Origin: a virus
DNA length: 64,000 nt
Reading direction: 5' to 3' (one strand)
IMG/VR virus record: IMGVR_UViG_3300020442_002364
Location: 19,428-83,427 of that record
The notes under the pieces are model-generated. The model did no database searches and was not told the DNA's origin. It was given only the letters and a program-made list of their open reading frames with translations. Shown piece after piece: positions 41,841-48,388 of this stretch. The first letter of the stretch is position 1. Each line of letters starts with the position of its first letter. Made by a program: the position numbers and the translations under genes.

Positions 41841-41961
41841 AGAATACTTTCCATAGGTGGACTGTACAGTGTTGAGTGTAGTCGAGTTCTTCTGCTGTGT
41901 CTATACACTCTCGAATACGAGATAGTTGTGAATAGAGCAGTTTTGTCTCTGTATCCATCAT
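41782..41961 (-). CDS. Unknown small helical protein (59 aa)
   Basis: The frame runs MMDTETKLLYSQLSRIRECI, then YTQHCTVHLWKVFYEYERQL. It is helical. Its ATG overlaps the TGA of the 63-aa gene (ATGA). It ends inside the start of the 62-aa gene. No family is recognised. Confidence 0.55.
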   Translation of the reverse strand: MMDTETKLLYSQLSRIRECIDTAEELDYTQHCTVHLWKVFYEYERQLWNKLALHKGRSS

Positions 41962-42149
41962 ACCACATCTACTCGTAAAATGCTACCCAATTGACATTGT
42001 TCCATCCATGCAGCACGTAACGATTCCCAATCATAATACGTTACTGCTTTCTTATGTTTGTAGATCAGTTTGTACTTGTGTCTGTCGTATGGTTTATCAG
42101 ACGTACAAGTGAAATACCTTGGGTCGTTTTTAGGAATGAGTTGGGTCAT
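41958..42149 (-). CDS. Unknown small protein (63 aa)
   Basis: The frame runs MTQLIPKNDPRYFTCTSDKP, then YKHKKAVTYYDWESLRAAWM and GSILRVDVV. It is alpha/beta with a WESLRAAW helix. It overlaps the end of the 90-aa gene by 20 nt. The function is unknown. Confidence 0.65.
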   Translation of the reverse strand: MTQLIPKNDPRYFTCTSDKPYDRHKYKLIYKHKKAVTYYDWESLRAAWMEQCQLGSILRVDVV

Positions 42150-42402
42150 TGATTTGCATAGCGGAGTATGGAGTTGTTTGAGACAAGTCTACCACAGTAC
42201 CGACTCTTTTGGGGTTGATGGGAGCATGGTATTGTCCTTTCTTGGTGTCAAAGAATCCCCAGATGGATTTTGGGGTATCACTGGTATAAGAAAAGACGCC
42301 ATGATTACAGATCCAGATAGCAGAAACGTTACGCTTGAACTGTCTAACCTCATAAGAATAACCCTTTGGTGGACGATGGAAATCGAGGGGAAGATGTGTC
42401 AT
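42130..42402 (-). CDS. Unknown protein (90 aa)
   Basis: The start at 42402 gives MTHLPLDFHRPPKGYSYEVR, then QFKRNVSAIWICNHGVFSYT and PKSIWGFFDTKKGQYHAPIN. This arrangement of strands (Y.YEV..F...V..IW..N...F.Y......IWGF.....) looks like a small conserved phage domain I cannot name. A longer start at 42441 is possible. Confidence 0.65.
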   Translation of the reverse strand: MTHLPLDFHRPPKGYSYEVRQFKRNVSAIWICNHGVFSYTSDTPKSIWGFFDTKKGQYHAPINPKRVGTVVDLSQTTPYSAMQINDPTHS

Positions 42403-42453
42403 GATAAAAGAAGAGGGGAGGTCTCGCGTCAGGAGACACAATTACATAGACCC

Positions 42454-42690
42454 TCAGCAGTAGACAGGAGAGTAATCCTTACCAGTATACTCTTCAGTGT
42501 TGAAGTCACTAACAGTAGCACCGTTAGCGATGTAACCTTCAACATCATACTTCATGCCGATACGATCGCGGGTGGAGAAAGAAGTCAGTTCAGTCTCAGC
42601 ACCTTTGTGCCAGATGACACGCTTGACGAAACGCTTGCCAGTGCCGACGGGATAGAAGTCGATCTGGGTGGCGGAGGTGTGGAGTCGCAT
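42454..42690 (-). CDS. Unknown protein (78 aa)
   Basis: I place the start at 42690 (MRLHTSATQIDFYPVGTGKR) because a TATACT box then lies 21 nt upstream; 42711 is an alternative. The rest (ELTSFSTRDRIGMKYDVEGY, then YTGKDYSPVYC) is beta-rich. The function is unknown. The local G+C content is higher than in the structural genes. Confidence 0.62.
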   Translation of the reverse strand: MRLHTSATQIDFYPVGTGKRFVKRVIWHKGAETELTSFSTRDRIGMKYDVEGYIANGATVSDFNTEEYTGKDYSPVYC

Positions 42691-42711
42691 GGGTGTTTTG
42701 CTGATGAACAT

Positions 42712-42717
42712 AGTATA
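42712..42717 (-). promoter_or_regulatory. TATACT -10 box
   Basis: Minus-strand CTTATACTATGTTC lies 21 nt before the preferred ATG at 42690. Confidence 0.5.
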
Positions 42718-42733
42718 AGGTAGACAGGAGCGA

Positions 42734-42949
42734 TCAGACGCTACCCTGTGCCACCTGTTCAAATGGCACACGAGTGACAGTCAGACGACGCCATCCACGC
42801 ACTTCTCTGATAGCATTGACCACTTGGTTCACCACGTTGTTATGCTGACGGTCGAGACCACGCATGGACTTGGTAGCACGACGAGTGATGTAGAAGATGC
42901 TGGTGGTCAGGTCTTCGTTGCAGATCTGGATCTCGTAAGCGTTGGGCAT
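42734..42949 (-). CDS. Unknown small protein (71 aa)
   Basis: The start at 42949 (MPNAYEIQICNEDLTTSIFY) is favoured by a TATATT box 24 nt upstream. A basic helix, NNVVNQVVNAIREVRGWRRL, follows. Its last codons (VPFEQVAQGSV) are encoded by a copy of the recurring hairpin, a clear case of the repeat contributing protein sequence. Confidence 0.63.
   Translation of the reverse strand: MPNAYEIQICNEDLTTSIFYITRRATKSMRGLDRQHNNVVNQVVNAIREVRGWRRLTVTRVPFEQVAQGSV
42745..42769 (+). repeat. CCTGTGCCA hairpin element copy
   Basis: CCTGTGCCACCTGTTCAAAT followed by GGCAC has perfect GTGCCA/TGGCAC arms. It lies in the last codons of the 71-aa gene. Confidence 0.6.
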
Positions 42950-42973
42950 GGGTGGTTCCCTGTCGATGTATGT

Positions 42974-42979
42974 AATATA
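42974..42979 (-). promoter_or_regulatory. TATATT -10 box
   Basis: Minus-strand GCTCTATATTACATAC lies 24 nt before the ATG at 42949. Confidence 0.48.
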
Positions 42980-42988
42980 GAGCATTAT

Positions 42989-43030
42989 GGGGGCGGTTCA
43001 ATGCCCCCTGTGCCACTTGTTCAAGCGTCC
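42989..43030. repeat. GC hairpin plus CCTGTGCCA element copy
   Basis: A perfect stem GGGGGC/GCCCCC with an 8-nt loop (42989-43008) runs directly into CCTGTGCCACTTGTTCAAGC (43007-43026), a hairpin-family copy with a weak right arm. Together they fill the gap after the 146-aa gene and before the next -10 box, consistent with a terminator role without a T-run. Confidence 0.5.
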
Positions 43031-43461
43031 TTGAAGATGCCGTCGGTGACAGAACCCTCAGGGATAGCGACTTCCTTTACTCTGTTCTCAGAACGAAGCG
43101 CATGGCAGGTCCACTCGCCATCATCATAGTAGTAGGTATACTCTGCATCATACTGACTGTCAGCAGCACAGAGGAACTCATTCAGGTTCTCGTACAGGTT
43201 AGGTGCATTTTGCACATAGGACTCACCACGCATGGTATAGTACAGCGGACCAGACTCAGGCAGCGTTTCGTTGTTCCATCCTGCATTGGTATAGACGCAG
43301 GACATATCACCACCGTCGATCAGATCACTGACCTTAGCGTCAGTGTTGTACACGTCACGCAGCACGCGACCGTTGTACTGAGGATAACCGTCGTAGTGGC
43401 AGTAGACACCGAGGATGCTACCGTCTTTGAGTCGTTTGCCGATGAGAGAGCGAGTGCCCAT
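43021..43461 (-). CDS. Conserved phage protein of unknown function (146 aa)
   Basis: The start MGTRSLIGKRLKDGSILGVY, then CHYDGYPQYNGRVLRDVYNT and LIDGGDMSCVYTN, is a conserved pattern (MGTRS.I....DG......CH.DGYP...G) known in many T4-like and other phages, with no established function. The C-terminal part (YDAEYTYYYDDGEWTCHALR) is also typical. A TATATT box lies 28 nt upstream. Confidence 0.8.
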   Translation of the reverse strand: MGTRSLIGKRLKDGSILGVYCHYDGYPQYNGRVLRDVYNTDAKVSDLIDGGDMSCVYTNAGWNNETLPESGPLYYTMRGESYVQNAPNLYENLNEFLCAADSQYDAEYTYYYDDGEWTCHALRSENRVKEVAIPEGSVTDGIFKDA

Positions 43462-43489
43462 GTGTGAGTTGTGTTCCTTTGACTCTTTT

Positions 43490-43495
43490 AATATA
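43490..43495 (-). promoter_or_regulatory. TATATT -10 box
   Basis: Minus-strand GTGTATATTAAAAG lies 28 nt before the ATG at 43461. Confidence 0.48.
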
Positions 43496-43509
43496 CACGG
43501 TTTTGGGGG

Positions 43510-43803
43510 TCAGGGTAGTGACCCTGTGCCAGTCTTGCAACTGGTTTTGATCCATGTCCGTGGAGCGATTCGTGATACAATCCCTTTCATCTCATATCCT
43601 TTCATAGTATACTCCACAACTGTGGTGCCTTTACTATGATTAGGACGAGTTGCATACACCTCTTTGAAATAGTGTTGATCCATGTCACCAACAACGATCT
43701 GTGTCTTGACAGACAAGTCATCAGCAGTAAATACGGTCAACTCAGATGATCCATCGACAATAGATCGCACGATGTTCTTGATCCTTACTGTAACACCAGT
43801 CAT
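43510..43803 (-). CDS. Unknown protein (97 aa)
   Basis: The beta-rich frame runs MTGVTVRIKNIVRSIVDGSS, then LTVFTADDLSVKTQIVVGDM. Its end (TSCKTGTGSLP) is encoded by a hairpin-family copy. The ATGA overlap with the 76-aa gene suggests co-translation. The function is unknown. Confidence 0.65.
   Translation of the reverse strand: MTGVTVRIKNIVRSIVDGSSELTVFTADDLSVKTQIVVGDMDQHYFKEVYATRPNHSKGTTVVEYTMKGYEMKGIVSRIAPRTWIKTSCKTGTGSLP
43512..43544. repeat. AGGGT/ACCCT stem plus CCTGTGCCA element copy
   Basis: AGGGT (43512-43516) pairs with ACCCT (43521-43525). It is directly followed by CCTGTGCCAGTCTTGCAACT then GG (43523-43544), at the 3' end of the 97-aa gene. Confidence 0.5.
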
Positions 43804-44030
43804 TCTGACAGAGGGGATTCACGTTTGCAGATGTTATTCTTGCCAGACAACACGTCATCGACATAGTTGTTGACTTTATCAGATACTTTCCACGATCCAC
43901 CTACACCGCCGTCCATATTGACAACGATGTCATCACCTACCTTGTCTTCAGGATACCATGTGCCAAACTTCTCTGGTGCATACCAGAAGTCTTCCCAATC
44001 GTTTGCTGTTGCTTCGGTGATGTTGCTCAT
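43800..44030 (-). CDS. Unknown small protein (76 aa)
   Basis: The start at 44030 (MSNITEATANDWEDFWYAPE) is chosen because a TATACT box lies 22 nt upstream; the ATG at 44051 would almost touch that box. The middle, KVGDDIVVNMDGGVGGSWKV, is beta-like. The function is unknown. Confidence 0.62.
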   Translation of the reverse strand: MSNITEATANDWEDFWYAPEKFGTWYPEDKVGDDIVVNMDGGVGGSWKVSDKVNNYVDDVLSGKNNICKRESPLSE

Positions 44031-44052
44031 ATTAGAATGTGGTGCTTTCATA

Positions 44053-44058
44053 AGTATA
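44053..44058 (-). promoter_or_regulatory. TATACT -10 box
   Basis: Minus-strand CTGTATACTTATG lies 22 nt before the preferred ATG at 44030 and supports that start. Confidence 0.48.
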
Positions 44059-44066
44059 CAGTCCAG

Positions 44067-44324
44067 TCAGAGCTCACAGTGGTCATGTAGACACTTCCCT
44101 GACTGGCATAGGGTACGTTCCCTTTTGATCTGGTTCCAGGCAGCATTGAAGGTCTTTCTACTACCTATCTGCCGCCCATGGTGGATCATACACCATCCCT
44201 TTGCACTCTTACGTGATCTTGTTAGAAAGGGGAAAATTGCCCACATACCTTTGTCAATCAATACTGGTTGTGGTTCTAGATAATCATCAAGTAGACTTGG
44301 GTTGCTTTTGTTGTCGTTCTTCAT
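44067..44324 (-). CDS. Unknown basic protein (85 aa)
   Basis: The start at 44324 gives MKNDNKSNPSLLDDYLEPQP, then VLIDKGMWAIFPFLTRSRKS and AAWNQIKRERTLCQSGKCLH. It is basic with C and H near the C-terminus (CQSGKCLHDHC), which might bind a metal ion. The gene overlaps the end of the 82-aa gene. The function is unknown. Confidence 0.6.
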   Translation of the reverse strand: MKNDNKSNPSLLDDYLEPQPVLIDKGMWAIFPFLTRSRKSAKGWCMIHHGRQIGSRKTFNAAWNQIKRERTLCQSGKCLHDHCEL

Positions 44325-44535
44325 GCGTATACCATGGATGTTTATATTCACGTTTGTTGTGAATAGTCAACGTTGGATCAGTGCCCCAGTCGTTCATAGC
44401 ACGAATGCCACCAAACGATAATTCTAGATCTTTACCCCATCCTAGTTCTTTGACAAACTCATTTGCGATGCTGATCTGCAAATTCCCGCTGCCATCGTAG
44501 TGATAGCGGAAGTAATCTTGAATGTTTGGTTTCAT
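44287..44535 (-). CDS. Unknown protein (82 aa)
   Basis: The frame runs MKPNIQDYFRYHYDGSGNLQ, then ISIANEFVKELGWGKDLELS and TLTIHNKREYKHPWYTHEER. The pattern of a strand followed by EFVKELGW resembles AbrB-like or small swapped-hairpin proteins, but I am not certain. It overlaps the upstream gene by 4 nt (ATGA). Confidence 0.62.
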   Translation of the reverse strand: MKPNIQDYFRYHYDGSGNLQISIANEFVKELGWGKDLELSFGGIRAMNDWGTDPTLTIHNKREYKHPWYTHEERQQKQPKST

Positions 44536-44804
44536 TTCTTCTTCGCTTTCTCTTGCTGTTGTTTACGGGCACGCTCTATTCTAGCATAATCGAGAGCATT
44601 AGTGCCACCTGCATATGTATCATTGAAACGATCACAAACGAACTTAAGTGACGGATCTTCTTTACGAACTGGTTGGTGTCCAGCACTACGCATTTGTCTC
44701 CACGTCATTGTATCATCGTGAGGACGTTGTGCGTGATAGAAAGGTGCAAGACAGGCAGCGTCATGCACGTTGAGAGTCATTCTGTCGGGTAGTGATCCTT
44801 GCAT
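44532..44804 (-). CDS. Unknown basic protein (90 aa)
   Basis: I chose the ATG at 44804 (MQGSLPDRMTLNVHDAACLA), preceded by GGAAAG and by a TATTAT box 21 nt upstream; a GTG at 44837 would sit inside a hairpin. The sequence MTWRQMRSAGHQPVRKED and the Lys-rich tail RKQQQEKAKKK suggest nucleic-acid contact. No family is recognised. Confidence 0.62.
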   Translation of the reverse strand: MQGSLPDRMTLNVHDAACLAPFYHAQRPHDDTMTWRQMRSAGHQPVRKEDPSLKFVCDRFNDTYAGGTNALDYARIERARKQQQEKAKKK

Positions 44805-44825
44805 TGCTTTCCTGTAGCAACACAC

Positions 44826-44831
44826 ATAATA
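44826..44831 (-). promoter_or_regulatory. TATTAT -10 box
   Basis: Minus-strand TTTTATTATGTG lies 21 nt before the ATG at 44804 and overlaps the T-run of the upstream terminator. Confidence 0.35.
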
Positions 44832-44856
44832 AAACACCCCAGCGTTCGCTGAGGTG
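44828..44856 (-). terminator. Intrinsic terminator
   Basis: Minus-strand CACCTCAGC-GAAC-GCTGGGGTG (9-bp stem with one mismatch, 4-nt loop) is followed by TTTTATT. It lies downstream of the 57-aa gene, next to a CCTGTGACA hairpin copy. Confidence 0.7.
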
Positions 44857-44858
44857 TG

Positions 44859-44883
44859 CCTGTGACACTAATCAAAGTGTCAG
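44859..44883 (+). repeat. CCTGTGACA hairpin element copy
   Basis: CCTGTGACACTAATCAAAGT followed by GTCAG has perfect GACACT/AGTGTC arms. It overlaps the stop codon of the 57-aa gene. The C-to-A change in the left arm is matched by a G-to-T change in the right arm. Confidence 0.6.
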
Positions 44884-45053
44884 TCAAGGATGTTCTTGCA
44901 TATCCGTTTACAGGTATGTTGGTTTAACGAATCGCATTCAATTAAACACTCATAATAATCATTAAGTTTTTGATTCTCTACCTCCAATTCTTCAATAGTG
45001 CCTTCAAAATGTCTCCATTCATCTAGCTGTGATCGTGATAGTAGGTTGTGCAT
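44880..45053 (-). CDS. Unknown small Cys-containing protein (57 aa)
   Basis: The frame runs MHNLLSRSQLDEWRHFEGTI, then EELEVENQKLNDYYECLIEC and THCKRIC-like Cys residues near the end (CKRICKNILD). It is helical with a coiled-coil-like middle. A GGAGAGG ribosome site precedes the ATG. A 140-nt AT-rich gap without a gene lies upstream (45054-45193). The function is unknown. Confidence 0.6.
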   Translation of the reverse strand: MHNLLSRSQLDEWRHFEGTIEELEVENQKLNDYYECLIECDSLNQHTCKRICKNILD

Positions 45054-45193
45054 GTATCCTCTCCACAGTTAATTGCCATAACAAATGAGGGGTCAGGTTG
45101 CATCTATTTTATCTCCAACTCTATGTTTCTATTTAAACACAAATTACCTAAAATGTCAAAGTCGATACAGAATACTTCATGAAATTTGCTTCA

Positions 45194-45700
45194 TTAAGAT
45201 ATCTGAATATTTCCTGAGATTATTATACGTTCATGGTCACACTCATGTGGAGGAACATAGTGTAGGTCTGTAGAACTAAAGAATGCCAATACTCCTGTGC
45301 TCGGTGTAATTAATGCTGCTGGTGGCATCCATGGACGTTCTGGATCAGGAAACACCAGTGGAGCACAATCAGGACAGGCATCAATGTACCAAATAAAAGA
45401 TTGTACGTATTGTGGGTCTGGGTGCATATGAATTACAGCATAATCACCACGTTTGTATACACCACCCCACATTTCACATATTTCCACACATCCATGGCGA
45501 TCAATCAGCAAGTCATTTGCCATAACATTGATCTGTTCTGTGATTTCCCAGAACGCTTCGTCCTGATGCATGGTCCAGTGGGTCACGTCACATTTAAGAC
45601 TTGACCCTCTATCATTCTTATCACCAACGTTCTTAATGTAGTCAGCGATCCAGAAGTCTGGTTCTAAGTATTTGACCTGTGGGTTTACTCTGCGTGGCAT
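45194..45700 (-). CDS. 2OG-Fe(II) oxygenase (168 aa)
   Basis: These cyanophage proteins are short double-stranded beta-helix oxygenases using Fe(II), 2-oxoglutarate and O2. The metal site is seen at AVIHMHPDPQ (H91/H93, D95) and distal H147 (STDLHYVPPHE), with R158 (HERIIISGNIQ) for 2-oxoglutarate. The order H-x-H-P ... F-x-S-x2-L-x-H ... R-x-S-x-N follows the 2OG-FeII_Oxy_5 type. The substrate is unknown, with protein, nucleotide or small-molecule hydroxylation all possible. It overlaps the metallopeptidase gene by 16 nt. Confidence 0.78.
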   Translation of the reverse strand: MPRRVNPQVKYLEPDFWIADYIKNVGDKNDRGSSLKCDVTHWTMHQDEAFWEITEQINVMANDLLIDRHGCVEICEMWGGVYKRGDYAVIHMHPDPQYVQSFIWYIDACPDCAPLVFPDPERPWMPPAALITPSTGVLAFFSSTDLHYVPPHECDHERIIISGNIQIS

Positions 45701-46122
45701 GTATACTCCTCATATAGTTTCACTTGCATGTCAAATGCTTCTACTTCCCATGGTTCATCCTCATAGGATATGTCAGAAGAAATGATCTCTCCCATCCATT
45801 TATTAGTGAACTTAGGAGCAAATCTCTGCTGGTGTCGATTGCGAAGACGTTGCTCAACGTGCATTAGTTCATGGAACAATGTGATGAGATACTGTTTAGC
45901 ATCTAGACGATTGTCCAGTTCAATAAGAAACTCCCTAGGAAAAGACAAGGATGATGTTGTTGTGCAAGCACCATCCATGTGTTCATGCCAGCATCGACGA
46001 TCCTTCACCTCAATGTGAAAACTGAGGCGGTTGAGGTTACGATGTTTGGTAAACCACTCGATTGCATCCCTAACGATGCGCTTTCTGTTGCGATAACCAC
46101 TAAACGTGACGTGACAAGACAT
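45685..46122 (-). CDS. SprT-like zinc metallopeptidase (145 aa)
   Basis: The zinc-binding motif HELMHVEQ (H84, E85, H88) sits in a helix after RLDAKQYLITLF. A downstream acidic segment, YEDEPWEVEAF, supplies the likely third ligand (E126 or E128). This layout fits the SprT/wlm-like minimal metallopeptidases, some of which remove DNA-protein crosslinks. The length is typical for the phage form. The cellular target is unknown. It overlaps the oxygenase gene downstream. Confidence 0.75.
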   Translation of the reverse strand: MSCHVTFSGYRNRKRIVRDAIEWFTKHRNLNRLSFHIEVKDRRCWHEHMDGACTTTSSLSFPREFLIELDNRLDAKQYLITLFHELMHVEQRLRNRHQQRFAPKFTNKWMGEIISSDISYEDEPWEVEAFDMQVKLYEEYTCHAE

Positions 46123-46168
46123 AACCAGTGCAGGAACCAGACGAACGAGATTACAAAAGCAAGTTTCA

Positions 46169-46348
46169 TTACAATTCTTTTTGCGCTTCAGTCAAATAGC
46201 GCTGTAGTTTCTGTTCTAATTGGACATCACTGATTTTGTGTCGGATAGCGTATGCTTGAGAGTCATGTCGAGTATTACCCCACATACTATCAATTAAGAA
46301 TTTAATCTCAGCAGTGGATAACTCAACTTGCGTTACACATTCTTTCAT
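46169..46348 (-). CDS. Unknown small protein (59 aa)
   Basis: The start at 46348 gives MKECVTQVELSTAEIKFLID, then SMWGNTRHDSQAYAIRHKIS and the charged helix DVQLEQKLQRYLTEAQKEL. The gene overlaps the end of the 67-aa gene by 26 nt. The function is unknown. Confidence 0.62.
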   Translation of the reverse strand: MKECVTQVELSTAEIKFLIDSMWGNTRHDSQAYAIRHKISDVQLEQKLQRYLTEAQKEL

Positions 46349-46526
46349 TCTGAATAATGTCAATAGGTTGGGTTTTGTCGATTGCCAACCACTTATGGAA
46401 CTCATCAACAGTCATTTCCATAGATGCTGCTGCTTCTTCATCCCACATGGCGTTGTTTGCATCGACTTCGGCATTGAACTCAGGGTCATCTGCCAAGTGT
46501 TCAAGGAGTTGATCGAGGTCGGTCAT
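46323..46526 (-). CDS. Unknown small acidic protein (67 aa)
   Basis: The start at 46526 gives MTDLDQLLEHLADDPEFNAE, then VDANNAMWDEEAAASMEMTV and DEFHKWLAIDKTQPI. It is strongly acidic and helical. A longer start at 46574 would overlap the methyltransferase gene. Acidic DNA-mimic behaviour is possible in principle but untested. Confidence 0.6.
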   Translation of the reverse strand: MTDLDQLLEHLADDPEFNAEVDANNAMWDEEAAASMEMTVDEFHKWLAIDKTQPIDIIQNERMCNAS

Positions 46527-46551
46527 GTGCGTTTTGTTGATTACTCTGTAA

Positions 46552-47526
46552 TCATACACACTGGAGGAGCGCATCTGAGCGTGCCTGTGACAGTTTTGCT
46601 TCTGTCACACGTTCCTGAGCGAGTCTCGCGTATTCTTCCTCTTTCTCTACTAGTATGTAGTTCCTATTTGATTCTACCGCAGCAACACCAGTGCTGCCAC
46701 TCCCAGCAAAACAATCAAGAACAATATCACCAGGATCGGTGCAATGTTCAATAATATTCCTGAGGAGCGGAATTGGTTTAGGAGTGATGTGACCTTGCTT
46801 ATTAGAGTCGAAATCATAGTTCCAAACGGAATGATGTGTGCATTTATTACGGAACTTAGGAACCAGATCGTCCATAGTGAAACCAAGATGCTTTGTAATT
46901 GGAACGATTGTCTCCACTGTGGGGTAATTCTTTCCTGTCTCGATGTTGCTATACCACCCTGTAAGTTTGCCATTCTTGCTTAGAATCTCCCTGCTGATGT
47001 CACTGGACTTGATATTGCGCTCCATGCGTCTCTGTCGTAGTTTCTTATGCAGATCTTTCCGCGTATAGAACATGATATACTCTGAGATCTTCTGGAAGTT
47101 GTTGAGTCCCTTGACCTGAACGAATCCATTCAAGAAACCTTCCTGTTTTGCACCAGAGAATAGTTTGTTCCAAACAATAAAGTTACGGTATTCTAGATCT
47201 GTGCTATGTTGGATACGGCGATCCAGTTCTGCCATGATACGAAAGTCATTATGGAAGAACCAGAATGATCCACTATCCTTCATCACTCGCGCACACTGGA
47301 CAAAGACCTCCTCCATCCAGTCATAATAACAATCACCAGAGTAAGGTTTAGGTTGATATCCCCTTTTGGTATAACCAAAATTGTCCCAATCGTCCTTCCC
47401 AATATTGTAGGGAGGATCAATCAGGACAAGATCTACAGACTTATCAGCGAGTTTTTGTAACTGCTTTAGACAATCGCCTTGGATTAGTGTGGAGATAGGC
47501 TTTTTTGAGGATGGGCGCAATTTCAT
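46552..47526 (-). CDS. DNA methyltransferase, DPPY/beta-class, with embedded HTH (324 aa)
   Basis: This is an amino-methyltransferase (N6-adenine or N4-cytosine) of the D12/N6_N4 family. Catalytic DPPYN is at residues 37-41 and the AdoMet-binding FAGSGST at about 273-279. The order DPPY before FxGxG defines the beta class, with the recognition domain in between. That region (residues about 150-205) reads as an XRE/Cro-type helix-turn-helix: LRQRRMERNIKSSDI, WYSNIETGKNYPTVETIVPI and KHLGFTMDDL. I prefer the ATG at 47526; a start at 47589 would lengthen the overlap. The gene overlaps the HNH-endonuclease candidate by 83 nt. Together they look like a restriction-modification pair, or the enzyme may protect phage DNA from host restriction. 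Confidence 0.87.
   Translation of the reverse strand: MKLRPSSKKPISTLIQGDCLKQLQKLADKSVDLVLIDPPYNIGKDDWDNFGYTKRGYQPKPYSGDCYYDWMEEVFVQCARVMKDSGSFWFFHNDFRIMAELDRRIQHSTDLEYRNFIVWNKLFSGAKQEGFLNGFVQVKGLNNFQKISEYIMFYTRKDLHKKLRQRRMERNIKSSDISREILSKNGKLTGWYSNIETGKNYPTVETIVPITKHLGFTMDDLVPKFRNKCTHHSVWNYDFDSNKQGHITPKPIPLLRNIIEHCTDPGDIVLDCFAGSGSTGVAAVESNRNYILVEKEEEYARLAQERVTEAKLSQARSDALLQCV
46584..46608 (+). repeat. CCTGTGACA hairpin element copy
   Basis: CCTGTGACAGTTTTGCTTCT followed by GTCAC has perfect 7-bp GTGACAG/CTGTCAC arms. It lies in the last codons of the methyltransferase gene. Confidence 0.6.
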
Positions 47527-48349
47527 CGAGAGGAGTGTCTGATTGAATAAGGTTGGAACGACGTGTAAGGGGAAGAATATTACCTCCACGAGTCATATAT
47601 TTACTATCGCTGAGCGGAGTAACATGTCCGAACTGGATCTGATACGGAGAACGATCATCATCTATAGTATACCACTCTGGTTCAAGAATGTCACCTAGGA
47701 TAGGATCACACAGATAACCATCCTTGGCGATGTAGATACCGCGCTTATGGTATTCTTTTACCAAACGAAATGCGTGAATGAGCAGTTTGTCATGTACATC
47801 AGCGGGCATAGTGAAAGTAACACCCTTCTGCATGAGCAACAATGCCGCAAAGTCGAACTCTGCTGTCGCTACAGTGAAACTAGTTCCCGCATTTTCTAGA
47901 GGAATACCTGCTTTGAGTTTGACTCTTTGCTTCAGGTTGTACTCACTACGCAACTCAGACTCCTGACGCTTGGTAATTTGTACAGGAAAAGTGCGCTTAC
48001 AACGATTCTTGAAGAGCACGTCATCTGCACCAGGCGCAGTATTGCAGTCTTTTATCTTATTAGCGAACTTGTCAGTAAAGAAACCAGCAAGAGTAGAGCG
48101 GCACTTACCACTGTGACCTTTCGGAAGACAGCAAATAGCGCCACTATGGTTGTTGTAGAAGTCATCATAGAAGTCAGATTCCGCAGCAGTGATGTCAACT
48201 TGAGCAAGACGAGAGATAGATTCGGAGAATGTTCTCTGTCTCACACCACCATTACAAGTCTTACCGCAAATGTAATCCTTGTATGGACTGGTTTCTTGGA
48301 AGTCTACTGCCTCAGCGACAGCAGCACGGTTTTGGGGAGTAATAAGCAT
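47444..48349 (-). CDS. HNH-type endonuclease candidate, probable restriction enzyme (301 aa)
   Basis: The C-terminal segment QFGHVTPLSDSKYMTRGGNI then LPLTRRSNLIQSD (residues about 239-271) follows the HNH pattern: H242, N257 in the middle and N266 before the end (compare GHxxPxS...GGxxxPxxRxxNxIQ). The N-terminus has a probable zinc site from C28/C32 (YICGKTCNG) and C73/C74/H79/C83 (CCLPKGHSGKC). The gene overlaps the downstream methyltransferase, the usual arrangement of a type II restriction-modification operon. A free-standing homing nuclease is less likely because of the Cys-rich front and the coupling. The recognition sequence cannot be predicted. Confidence 0.6.
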   Translation of the reverse strand: MLITPQNRAAVAEAVDFQETSPYKDYICGKTCNGGVRQRTFSESISRLAQVDITAAESDFYDDFYNNHSGAICCLPKGHSGKCRSTLAGFFTDKFANKIKDCNTAPGADDVLFKNRCKRTFPVQITKRQESELRSEYNLKQRVKLKAGIPLENAGTSFTVATAEFDFAALLLMQKGVTFTMPADVHDKLLIHAFRLVKEYHKRGIYIAKDGYLCDPILGDILEPEWYTIDDDRSPYQIQFGHVTPLSDSKYMTRGGNILPLTRRSNLIQSDTPLDEIAPILKKAYLHTNPRRLSKAVTKTR

Positions 48350-48388
48350 AATAAGTCTGAGAGGGGTCTAGGAGCGCCCAGAGGGCAC

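Noticed and set aside
46005-46169. Frame MKLAFVISFVWFLHWLCLVT starting at 46169, a possible small membrane protein or holin
   Set aside because: The ATG is coupled to the previous stop, but beyond the first 15 codons it is out of frame with and inside the SprT-like gene. The hydrophobic start may be chance.
47444-48349. Homing endonuclease instead of restriction enzyme
   Set aside because: It has an HNH-like site, but the Cys-rich N-terminus and the 83-nt coupling with the methyltransferase fit a restriction-modification pair better. Not excluded.
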